Shown here one piece after another: positions 54,640 to 64,000 of a DNA stretch of 64,000 nucleotides. The stretch is from Diplolepis rosae (Eukaryota > Arthropoda > Insecta > Hymenoptera > Diplolepididae): positions 6,076,001 through 6,140,000 of the forward strand of contig JAPYXD010000484.1 of the NCBI GenBank assembly GCA_030998225.1, in the 5' to 3' direction. The number at the start of each line of letters is the position of its first letter. Positions within the stretch are counted from its first letter, which is position 1. Position numbers and translations under genes: made by a program. Below the pieces are notes generated by a model, which saw nothing but the letters and a program-made list of their open reading frames with translations, ran no database searches and was not told the DNA's origin.

Positions 54640-54760
54640 ATTTTTTATGTGATAAAACACATAAAAAGTAGAAAAGGCAAACGTTTCGGCTACAAATGGG
54701 GGCCCTCTTCAGTGCTAAACAATGTTTATTCACATTAGAATATTGAAGTTTGAATATTTA
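54640..54760 (-). ncRNA. Penelope-type terminal fragment with hammerhead-like core
   Basis: On the minus strand CTGAAGA (54706-54712) and CGAAAC (54683-54688) lie 17 bases apart, the two conserved core strings of hammerhead ribozymes. Such motifs are known from the terminal regions of Penelope-like retroelements. I could not establish the pairing of the three stems, so this is a motif-level call. A plus-strand example lies at 56113. Confidence 0.4.
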
Positions 54761-54952
54761 CTATCTAAAAGCATGAAAAACCTAATAATTAATTTGTTTT
54801 TTTGTTTTTTTTTACTCTCCCCTTATTAATTAATTAAAATAAAACAGAGTAAAACATGCGAAAGGACTTGTGGGTAAGTGAGCTCCCAGGTGTGCAGGAA
54901 CCAGGCCGTTCCAAAAAACGTCATCATTCAGCAATCCTCTCTCATCGGAACC

Positions 54953-55051
54953 ATGGAAAATAAAGGTTACTAGGGTTAAAAACTGTCAAAATTTGCAACT
55001 TAAAAAAAAATTTTGACAGTTTTTAACCCTAGTGATCTTTACTTTTCGTGT
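54953..55051. repeat. Hairpin with a perfect 25-bp stem
   Basis: The arms ACTAGGGTTAAAAACTGTCA...(54969-54993) and the matching complement ending at 55033 pair perfectly over 25 bp around a loop of about 15 bases. With a few mismatches the stem extends outward to GAAAATAAAG/CTTTACTTTTC, about 40 bp. It may be a tiny MITE or a transcribed foldback. Confidence 0.75.
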
Positions 55052-55271
55052 TAGTGCATATGTGTGTTATGCTGTGCTTGCTTTATCAAGAGTCCATGCT
55101 CAAGCTTACATCGTGGTTGTACTTTCCTTTTGAAATAATTGTGGTTTTGTGTGCCTTTGAGGGAGTACGTTCTGCGGTCATATTTTCCATAATAATATAA
55201 TAATTCATTAAAAAAAGGGAAATGACCAACCTTGGACTATGTAGAATTATACTCTTATTTATTCTTCCCGT

Positions 55272-55556
55272 TTGTCCGACAGGCGATGTGAGGAACATAA
55301 GAAAAATATTAATCTAAATGAAAAATACCATAATGTGGTTACGAAACACAGAATAAACAATAAAAGTGATGCAGCATCTCAACATGATTTTGATTGGGAT
55401 AATATCAAAATTTCACATAAAGAATCAAACTACTTTAAAAGAATAATTGCAGAAATGTTTTTCATAAAAAAGGAAGGAAAAAACAGTATAAATGTCGTTT
55501 CTGATTTAAAAGATTACAATCCTTCTTATGATATAATTTTAGATCAACTCTTATAA
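55272..55556 (+). CDS. GIY-YIG endonuclease C-terminal fragment of a Penelope-like element
   Basis: The open stretch of 95 codons has RRCEEHKKNI, VVTKHRI, HDFDWDNIKI, ESNYFKRIIAEMFFIKK, INVVSDLKDY and YDIILDQLL, in the order seen at the C-terminus of Penelope-like elements (the R..EH, FDW and KR.I.EM blocks of the GIY-YIG region). That domain nicks target DNA. There is no lesion within the fragment, but the GIY and YIG motifs and the RT upstream are missing and there is no convincing start codon. It is a truncated remnant. Confidence 0.72.
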   Translation: MSDRRCEEHKKNINLNEKYHNVVTKHRINNKSDAASQHDFDWDNIKISHKESNYFKRIIAEMFFIKKEGKNSINVVSDLKDYNPSYDIILDQLL

Positions 55557-56112
55557 TATAAAACAATATTTTAAACAAAAATATATTGATTCTTTATTCT
55601 ATTAAATTTGTATTTCGATGAATTATTACTGTATTTCCTATTGCTACGGCACTGTTTTCAATTTTGTCCACTATTGTTCCGTTGGTCGACTGTTAATTTC
55701 GTAGTAGTAGCTAATCGTTGGTATATTGATGCCACTTAAGCTGATAAAATTAATAATTTTCAACTTTTTTGTAAAATAGTCAAAAAAAAAAAAAAATTTG
55801 TAAGAAAAATGTGTAAAATGAAACTTCTAAATTACAAATGTCAATTAGAATTTATAAATTTGACTACAATTTGTTTTTAATATTTGGAATAGTGACATAA
55901 TTTCCAGTTGTGTTTCTTACTTCAAATTTTAAAACATTATGAAAAGTTTCTTTTTGTGATGTTTCTGTGAAGGTTATTTTGTAATGACAGGTAATTTGAA
56001 AAAATATTTATTTTTTGATTAACTTTATGTATTTATTAATTTTAACATTTTTATAATTTTTTTTCATTTTATATAGAGTAAAACAATTTTCAAATCAAAT
56101 AATTTTGATGAT

Positions 56113-56142
56113 CTGAAGAGGTTGACGTATTGTCTTCGAAAC
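56113..56142 (+). ncRNA. Hammerhead-like core motif in Penelope 3' region
   Basis: CTGAAGA (56113-56119) and CGAAAC (56137-56142) with 17 bases between, in plus orientation and 3' of the GIY-YIG fragment. The position fits the hammerhead motifs reported in Penelope-like elements. Stem pairing is not established here; the motif may be degenerate. Confidence 0.42.
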
Positions 56143-56457
56143 GTTATCAAGAATAATAAATAGGAGTACAATTATACATAGTCCGAGGTTGGTCATTTCC
56201 CTTTTTCTAATGAAGAATTTCGTTCGGACGTTAAACCTTTTAAATTTTAATATAATAATCATTTATTCCATATTATAAATGAGCCCCTGGGTAGTATAAA
56301 GGCATATAGAATTTCAATTTCGTTCTCCAAAACATACATTCTTATAGAAAAATGAAGAGCGCAACTTTTTTTTTCCTACGAAAATAAGTTTGATCTGATA
56401 TTATTTTTGAAAAAAATACTATATAAAATTGTCTAAATAATTTTATATTCCCATATA

Positions 56458-56972
56458 TTGGTTAGTCGAAAAAGTTCGTGGCGTTTTCTGACGGATTAAG
56501 TTAAATGTAAATATAACTCTGTAACCACTAGTCGCATTAGCAAGAGTAGACGCGGGTTTGAAAGGTGGCACTTAAAGCTTCCTTTCGCGCAGAATTTTAC
56601 TAAAATCGGCGTTGTGTACCAAAAGAAATTCAATTTCAAAAATGGACTAGAATAAAGAATAAATTCATTATAATTTATAATCTCACTTCGAAAAAAGCAA
56701 CAACGCATCGCAAGCTTATGAAAAAATTGGTGGTGTTTTCATGGTAAAGGTGCTGTATCAAAATCAGCAGCACGCAAATGGTTCTCTAGCTTTCATTCTG
56801 GAAATTTCGATGTCAAAGATGAGCACCGTTCTGGTCGACCAATTACCGAAAAATGTGATGAAATTCTCGAAAAAATTGAGAATATTTAGTTTTAATAAAT
56901 TAATCTTAACACTATGATTTAAGCGTCTCTATTTTAGTGAAAAAACGCCATGAACTTTTTCGACTAACCCAA
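56458..56972 (+). mobile_element. Mariner element, N-terminal stub only, TSD TA
   Basis: The ends are TTGGTTAGTCGAAAAAGTTC and TTGGGTTAGTCGAAAAAGTT (read inward), with TA flanks (56456-56457 and 56973-56974). At about 56705-56885 the plus strand reads AAARKWFSSFHSGNFDV-like and DEHRSGRPITEKCDEIL, the helix-turn-helix and linker of mariner transposase. Everything after that, including all catalytic residues, is deleted. Frame changes occur before KWF. Confidence 0.85.
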
Positions 56973-56974
56973 TA

Positions 56975-58158
56975 CCATCCAAACGCTGAAATAATATTCT
57001 TTACATATAATAGGAATATTGTAAAAGTTAAATTAGTACAATAATTGTGAATAAATTTCCAATAGCTTATGAGATTAGAACCAAGTTTTTTGTTAATACA
57101 TTTAAAAATTTAAGAGCATAACTTTCATGAGGCTAAAGTTTAAATCTAGTTTTGTCAAGTCTGTTTGATATATCTTTTGAACATTCTTTTTGTAATTTTT
57201 GATAAATTAAGGTTGAGAGAAAATTAATTGTCGTAAAAGTGCAGACGAGTATTTGGCTCATCTTGGTAGGCTTAGAGTTGCCAAATGAAAATGGAAGACA
57301 CGTAGAAAGTGAGTGAGAGTCCGTGAAAAATGAAGGTAGAAAAAGATGCAGAAGTGAAAAATGCTTACGTAAGCTATACTTAACTAGAAAGATACGAAGA
57401 AATGAAAAGAGCGTGAAAATATGATAAAAGTAAAATAGAAGTCATTTGTACGTTCTTAAAGTTATCTGATTAAAAATTTCTGTTCTGCGAAATAATTTTA
57501 AAGAGTTTATCACGCTGTTTTTTTTATATAAGAAAGTCTTGCAAAAAAGGTGTATATTTGATAATAAAAAATAAAAAAAATTTAAAGTCAATATTTACGG
57601 TCTTATATCAGTGTAAAAATGTTGATCGACTATTCAAAGATAACGATGAGAATGGTACTTGAAGTATCGTGTTATACTCGAATACATACATATATGATAG
57701 CTATCTCTGCGTATTTCGGAGGAAGGTGAGAGGATTAGAGGTTTTTAAAAGAGCCAATGAGTAAAGCACTATTCTTCAAATCACCGATACGCTCTCATGA
57801 AAAGGTGCTTGAAAAGATCTTTGTGAAGATGTGTCCTCGAGATGCAATGTTTTCTCATTTTTAAAAACACAATACAACTTTTCAAGTATCGTTACATAAA
57901 GTATATAAATTTTTCATCAAAATTCAATAATTATCTTTAAACTACGATGTTTCTCCATTTGAAATAGTCTTCACTTGCGTTTATTCATTTCTAATTTCTA
58001 GTATTAACACATAGTGCAATTAGAATAATTTTCATTCAAACAAATATCTACAAAATTTTATATATACACTCATGTTTAGCATTAAATATTTTGTTATTGT
58101 GTTTTTCTCTTGTTGCTGAATATTATACTCGCTGTTGCTTTGACAAAATTTAAAACTA
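56975..58158. other. AT-rich unassigned stretch
   Basis: No gene, bounded repeat or RNA could be supported. Confidence 0.5.
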
Positions 58159-58657
58159 AACTGTTAGAAATTTCAACCGTAATTTTCCGAAACACGTGAC
58201 TGAAGTTTTATTCAGTTACAGTTTTGTAAAATTAAGACAGAATTTCAGAAAACTCAGTTACTTTTTAGTGAATTTAAGAAAAAATTTCTTGATTTTTAGT
58301 TACAAAGTGTTGAATTTTCTGATATTTGTATCTCGAAATTCTGAAACTTGTAACAGGAATGATTTAAGGTTTTGGGTAACTGAAGTTTCATGCAGTTACA
58401 TGTACCTGAAAATTTTGTTACAGTTTCGTAATTTTATAATAAATGCTATAAAAATTCTATTACAGTTTAGTAGTTTCAAAATACATATTATGAAAATTCA
58501 GTTGAGTTTCATAATATTAAGAGCAATGTCAGAAATTTCAGTAAATTTTTCCATTTTTAAGATGCCTTTACTAAAAAAAATATCATAAATATCGTCAAAT
58601 TTTACGTTGCCTTTGTGACATAAAAATTTTGTGAATTTCCGAACATTTCTAACAGTG
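58159..58657. repeat. CTGTTAGAAAT-ended TIR element, about 500 bp
   Basis: The ends are AACTGTTAGAAATTTC (left) and CACTGTTAGAAATGTTC (right, read inward). The interior is filled with ACAGTTTCGTAAT, TTCTGAAAATT and similar words. The 130-codon open frame at 58196-58588 is low-complexity Phe/Ile/Leu translation of these repeats and is not a gene. Confidence 0.7.
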
Positions 58658-60101
58658 TATGGAATCAAACTGTGTTTAAATTTTTCCTGTTAAGTGATTA
58701 AGTGATAATTCTGATAAGTAAAGTTAAGTTTTCCTGGACAGAAAAATTGTCCAGTAACAAATCAGTGCCTCGCCGAATCAGTTATGCCTAGACAAATTTT
58801 TGGCGGCGACCTCAAAGTGTGAAATTTCATAAATTCTATTCGAAATAAAATGTTATGAATCATTTTTTCATCTTCAGAATTACTTATCCCTGCTCACTTT
58901 AATCACGTATTTTTAATTTATTTATAATTATAAAACAATATTAAAGAATTAACAGAAATAGACTCATGTATATTTTTTTTCTTTCTCCATAAATATCCCA
59001 TATGTATTATGATATCTAGGTTTAAAACACATCTAATACTTCATACATTTTTCAATGATTACAATAATGATAATGAATTTTCAGAGTCTTGATTGTGAAA
59101 GGAACTATTCTTCATACCATAAACAATAGGGTATTTGACAAGCGGCTATTAATATTCATTGAACAAAATGTTATTAAATGAGAGAATCTGCATTATACGA
59201 AATCACTTCTTCCTTCATCGTTATATGGCTCACAGAATGAGTTGAGCAAGGAAAGTATGGATTTTTAATTTTCGGATCTCTTCGGCCATAATCTCTGAAT
59301 CAGATGATTATGCTTGCAAAGAGTAATCGTTAATTTTAATTAAAGCTCACCTTCTCCAGCTTCCTCCAATCTTCATTTCTTATGCGATTAATTTAAAGTT
59401 TAAGATTTTTCTTCAGTAATAATTCAATTTCATTTCTCTTCACAATTATTTTTGACGTGTGTTGTAGTTAAAATAATAAAAAAAAATTATTTTTTTTTTT
59501 ACAAATGACGTTTGACACGGGAAAATGGCATAACATCAAAGTTATTCACTTTAAAAAATCCTACAAAAATAAGTCTTTACGTACTTTTTGCTATCTCCTG
59601 TCATTTGTGAATAAAATAAATTTTTTATTTCTTGAATAAGTAAGAATTCAAGATTTAAGCAGAAAAAACGATTAAATAAAATTCTAATTGAATGATTTGT
59701 AGGTTTTGACTTCCCGAGCACTACGTATATTGAAAAGATATGGAATGAGAATGCCATAATTTATTGTACATATATTGCACGAAAAGAAAAGAAGAAAAAT
59801 GGAGAAAGTGACGAAGAAAGGGTCGGCAAAAGTGGAGAGGTAGCCGTATCTGCTCGTGAAAGCATGAAGGAGTTTAAGATGGAATATACCCTGTGAGGGA
59901 AAGCGGCCAGCATTAACCAGAATCTGCTTACGGAAGATCACAAGAGGGTAAACGAATGCTTATTCGACAAAAGTGGCGCCTACAAACATACGAAATGGGA
60001 TATTTTTATATACGAGTACACATGAAAAATAGTCCGCGTTTTTACTGGTTTTTCAAACATAATCTGTCGACAAAGTTTGCATCGAATTACACTTTTTATA
60101 C
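58658..60101. other. AT-rich unassigned stretch
   Basis: Short hairpin-like GGACAGAAAAATTGTCC near 58737. No gene is supported; frames at 59551-59941 lack domains. Confidence 0.5.
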
Positions 60102-60103
60102 TA

Positions 60104-60697
60104 CACGGAGAAAAAAATCCTACTATAAAAGCAAGAACACTGGTCATGCTTTTGTAGCAGGTTTTGTTCTTGCTATCCTGGTGAAAAATTCATCATTTTT
60201 ATCAGGCATCCCTTTATGCTAGAAAAGTACTAAGTTCCATGATTTTAGAGCAGTTGTGCTTTTCTAAATAGCTCGAACTTGGTCTTCCTCTGGTTGCAAG
60301 AAACTCATCCTATTTAAACAAGAGTACTCTTGCAACCGAGATGTTATACGACACCTTCCTACAAACGTAGCGCCTAGCGTGTTTTTATGGATGACGCGAA
60401 ATATTGGCATCCCTTAATCTCTGTTATAAGAGAACTCTTGCTGGATTAGGATGAGTTTCTTGCAACTATAGCAAAGCGAATTTTGAGCTTTTTTCGCAAG
60501 GAATCTTGCTTTGAAAATATATGACACAAGCTATAATGGCATGCGCTTGATTCTTTTATAGTATAAGATATTCCATGTCAAAAATGCATAAGTTGATGCC
60601 AATATTGGTAGAAGTTCATACCAATTTCGCTCATTAAGTTCAGTGCTCTAATAGGAAGAGCTCAGCTTACTATAATAGTTCGATTTTTTTCTCCGCG
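60104..60697. repeat. CACGGAG-ended TIR element, 594 bp, TSD TA
   Basis: The ends are CACGGAGAAAAAAATCCTAC and CGCGGAGAAAAAAATCGAAC (read inward), TA on both sides (60102-60103 and 60698-60699). Inside there is a perfect 19-bp inverted pair, GTTGCAAGAAACTCATCCT at 60293-60311 with its complement at 60448-60466. Non-coding. Confidence 0.82.
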
Positions 60698-60699
60698 TA

Positions 60700-61198
60700 T
60701 GGTGCAAATCTAATTATAAAAGAACTGAATATTGTAAAAGTAGAAACGAATATGGATTTCTCGAAATAAATTTTCTAATGATGCTTCATTTATTTTTTTG
60801 AGAAAGACTTTTTCAAGAGCGTATGTACAAAATGGACACTTAGATGTGCATCAGAGAAAACTTTCATTACAATTTGAGAAATTGTTTACCCTACTTTTCT
60901 TCATTCAAAATGGAAGTTTTTTTATCTTACAAAAAAGTATGTGTCATTTTGAAAAATAACGAATTTGATCGAACAAATTCTTTGGTGAAATGATTTGTTT
61001 GATTAAAAATATATTATTTTTTGTTTGCGCTTAAGAATAAGAAACTATTGGTTTAGAGCAATCCTAAAACTATTGAGCATGCGCAATGCGCACGTATTTC
61101 TGTCTTCTTCTCTTTGGTTAACGGTATAAGAGGTAGGGTTTCGATGTGAACAGAGTTTAAACATAAGTAAATTGCTATTTTACACAATAATTTAAAAG
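60700..61198. other. AT-rich unassigned stretch
   Basis: No gene or bounded repeat is supported; a GCATGCGCAATGCGCAC word lies near 61077. Confidence 0.5.
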
Positions 61199-61200
61199 TA

Positions 61201-63087
61201 CACGGAGAGTAATATTTGAAGTAATTTTACTCAACTCTGTCGATTAAACTTGGGACATAAGGGCATTTGAACATTTATTAAATCCTAGTAGGGTAAAATG
61301 AATTTCGTAAATACTTAATTCGCCCAAAGTGAATAACAATAAGCGTTACATATAGGAAATAGTAAGGAGTTGAGTAAAACGGTATCGATGACAGAGGAGC
61401 AACATGCGTCAGTGCTCTCTAAATTTGAATCAGTCAAAATCTACTGATTATCAGTGAAATTTGACTGATTCAAATAGGTAAAAAGAGGTTACTGTAAATC
61501 AGTCAAATCAGTCACTGATCAGTGAAAATTTGTCTGATTCAGATTTAGAGAGTGGATTAACATGAAATGCATAAGTATATCACCGACGCTTTTGAGGAGC
61601 TTCAAACGGTAGATGAGTAAAATGAGCATCAGGCGTATTATTTCAACTGGCAATGGTATGGTTCTCTTAAATAAAAAAAAAAATCTTACCTCGAGCGTGC
61701 CATTAGTCATCCGATACATACATAGATAATCAGCATACCAATACATTCACACCATTCAGTCGTAGCAAATCATATTTTAAATCACAAATACACTTAAACA
61801 TATAACCTTACATATATAAACCTAATAAATACACTTATATATAGTACGATACGCTTTCGTCGAATCACGCACACGCTCGCTTACAATGCTAAGACATAAA
61901 ATTTGGAACTTTCTTATATAGTGACTGTAAGAGTTATTCAGAGCTTGTGGACCAGTGTCGTGAAAAGGATTGTTGAGCCTCACTCAAGTAAAATTTTTTC
62001 ATAAATTTTCATAAAATATTTTTAAAAATTAATATAATTAATCAATTATTATAACTATGATTTTTGTTATATATAATATAATTATTAAATTATATTTAGT
62101 ATACATTTTTATTATAACTACGTATGAAGTTTAGTGAAACTAAATTTTCAAATGTATATTAAAAAATTGCATTATTATCAAAAAGTATCTTGTGTAAAAA
62201 CATTTAAAAGAAGGTTCTTTTATTTTCTGTATAGTATATTTTCAAAATATAGATTTTACAATTGACAATTCCAAATTATTATTGTGCATAAGAAATTTAT
62301 GTGAAATCTAAATCCTGTGTAGATTATTAAAATTTTATGTAATACACTTATCAAGACTTTTGATGTTTAAATTTTTATGAAATCAATTTAATTTAATAAA
62401 TTTAAGTGAAAAAGAAAGAAGTAATTATAAATGAATTAAGAAAAAATTATGAATCAAAAGAATTTATTAAACTTAAAGAATCTATATAACTAGATTATGT
62501 GAAACTTTTTTATAAATTATATAAACTAGTAGTTAATCATTAAAACAAATAGTGGTTAACACTGCGGAGCATAAACAAAAGCTTCGTGACGAACATACGA
62601 AACACGATCAAACACGACTGCAGTACGATGAATGTTTAAAATCACTAGTTTATAAGTATGTAGAATCCACTATTAACTGTGTGGTTCATTACGCTCTAGA
62701 TAAAACAGTGGCTATTCGCAGATTACTTTCATTCGTTCTTGCGTTAATAGATATCACTGGTGGAATAAATCTTGCTTTTTAGAGTTTACTCAATTCCCGA
62801 TTGAATCGTAGAGTAGAATGGAGGGAAAGCTCTACTATTTTTGTGATTTAATAAAAGACTGGCTTTTTATAATTATGCTACGAGTAATAATATATATATT
62901 TAGAAACTTTTAATGCACGCTTTCAAATTTCACCCTACACTTCTGAATTTTACTCAACTTTGATTCATTTTTGAACATTTAATATGTCACAAATAATTAC
63001 AGTGATACTAAATAACTTCTAACTTGTCCTTATGTCCCAAATTTGATCGGAAGTTGAGTAAAATTACTTCAACTATTTTTCTCCGTG
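61201..63087 (+). mobile_element. Repeat family A, complete copy (A7), TSD TA
   Basis: The left end is CACGGAGAGTAATATTTGAA, the right end CACGGAGAAAAATAGTTGAA (read inward), with TA on both sides. It is colinear with A3 but lacks the Tc1 insertion, has a small MITE at 61415-61552, and keeps about 230 bp near 62540-62770 not found in A3. That extra piece contains an open stretch of 76 codons (62552-62782; no ATG; e.g. DEHTKHDQTRLQYDECLK) with no recognisable domain. It might be a remnant of the family's own protein. Confidence 0.88.
61415..61552. repeat. Palindromic MITE, 138 bp, in A7
   Basis: The ends CTCTCTAAATTTGAATCAGT and CTCTCTAAATCTGAATCAGA (read inward) are extra relative to A3. Internal words are TGACTGATT/AATCAGTCA. 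Similar ends occur alone near 31767 and 35668. Confidence 0.82.
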
Positions 63088-63089
63088 TA

Positions 63090-64000
63090 AATACCTCAGG
63101 GTTTGAGAACGCACATTTGTCGAATGATAAAATTATACAGAAAATGGAACTTTTACAAATATTGTGTGAAATCGCAGGTATCTAATAGAAATTAATTTCA
63201 GTAGCAGGTGAGGTATTAAACGGTATTTCTTGATACTACAAAATGTCAGTGTCTCTAAAATACCTCGCGAGTTACTGAACACATATTTTCTTGAGATATT
63301 CTTTGTTGGGCATTTTCCAGTACTGAAATTTGGTACTGGCTCCACAGAAAAAAGTTAAGTGCTCATTAAGTGTTTATAATACAGTTTGGGAATTCGTTCT
63401 AAACAACTTTGAATAAAATTTCATTGCCTAATGTAAATAATTATTTTATTTATTATTTTTGACATTTGATTGATATTAAAAGTTCTTATTCGGAATCCGA
63501 CCAGTGGTTCTGTTCAGTAACAAGTCAGTAACTGCAACGGAATTATCATCTAAACCTTGACAGATCTTCTGTCCAATGACTAACCGAATTTGCATTAAAT
63601 TTCGATTTTGTCTAGTTTTTCTGAATTATAAAGTGCCTTACCAATTTTAATAAATGAGGAAAGCTGGTCTGCAGCTGGCCAGATACTAAGCTAGACTCAG
63701 TCTTGCTTACAGAAATTTCAATCAACATAAAAAATATCTTTTTTATAATTAAGAAAAACCAAGAAATATTCGTGGAAATATATATGTACCGTGGTCGATC
63801 TAAACAGCATAAGTATCGTCTAAAAATATAAACTCCGTTGATATTAAAGCAATGACTCACACTTTTCACAAGCGAGAAGGATATAGAAGTATCTGAGTGC
63901 TGCACATGCTCAATAGTTTTTGGGGTTACTTGGAACCAGAAGTTTATCACTTAAAGAACAACGATTCCTGGCAAATCATAAATATTTCGTTTTGTTTCCT
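63090..64000. other. AT-rich unassigned stretch
   Basis: No gene is supported; the minus-strand frames at 63133-63345 and 63612-63950 have no domain. Confidence 0.5.

Larger units (their letters stand above)
55203..56216 (+). mobile_element. Penelope-like retroelement, 5'-truncated, with inverted 3' end copy
   Basis: A GIY-YIG-like C-terminal coding fragment (55272-55556) is followed by a 3' region that ends CATAGTCCGAGGTTGGTCAT (to 56216). The same end appears inverted upstream of the coding part (55203-55265, ATGACCAACCTTGGACTATG). The whole is therefore flanked by about 60-bp inverted copies of the 3' end. Penelope-like elements are known for 5' truncation with an inverted piece of this kind. 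The RT domain is absent. Confidence 0.72.

Noticed and set aside
58196..58588. 130-codon open frame
   Set aside because: It is a low-complexity Phe/Ile/Leu translation of an AT-rich TIR element with repeated words; no domain and no likely promoter.
63612..63950. 112-codon minus-strand open frame
   Set aside because: AT-driven, no recognisable domain, no splice or start context.

Overview
The window looks like nuclear DNA of an insect: AT-rich, with spliceosomal-type introns, several mariner/Tc1 families, R1-type and other LINE relics, a Penelope-like element and a P-like element with a THAP protein. I cannot fix the order or species from sequence alone. No complete host gene is recognisable. 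The window is a deep stack of mostly dead transposable elements in AT-rich filler, plus two unidentified candidate host exons (31258-31405 and 32074-32220, minus strand).

Layout. 1-638: end of repeat family A. 2340-4730: mariner relic abutting an R1-clade LINE relic. 6427-8215: P-like element with a THAP-domain ORF and an 8-bp target duplication. 8325-9490: repeat family B, interrupted by a TTAA insertion. 11446-13156: a TIR element and a mariner whose middle is replaced by foreign sequence. 14.4-20.2 kb: a field of small palindromic TIR elements. 20397-25106: a GC-rich foldback, a complete A element carrying a deleted Tc1/IS630 element, then two palindromes back to back. 26408-27816: a TIR element (family D). 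28780-30545: a LINE relic split by a near full-length dead mariner. 31.2-34.0 kb: the candidate exons and an ORF1-only R1-type relic. 34142-34691: four consecutive hairpins. 36.0-38.5 kb: a GAATCCG-rich palindrome, a truncated A copy and a large foldback. 41.0-43.9 kb: a second B copy carrying a tRNA-Ser-like sequence inside one TIR element and a small spliced gene inside another. 46013-46802: deleted mariner. 50666-53373: three elements nested in one another. 54.6-56.2 kb: Penelope-like relics with hammerhead-like cores. 56.4-63.1 kb: a mariner stub, two TIR elements and another complete A copy.

The elements do not form a pathway; what links them is the order of insertion. Because several families occur more than once, one copy often gives the pre-insertion site of another, so target duplications can be read directly. 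The CACGG-ended elements sit at 2-bp duplications, TA or CA; the CACTG-ended element at an apparent 3-bp ATG; the CCCGTG-ended element at TAT; the P-like element at 8 bp; mariner and Tc1 at TA; one element at TTAA. All three mariner DDE cores whose second catalytic Asp I could check are broken in some way, and the only protein-coding candidates without visible damage are the THAP ORF, the two-exon gene at 43303-43627 and the GIY-YIG-like fragment at 55272-55556.
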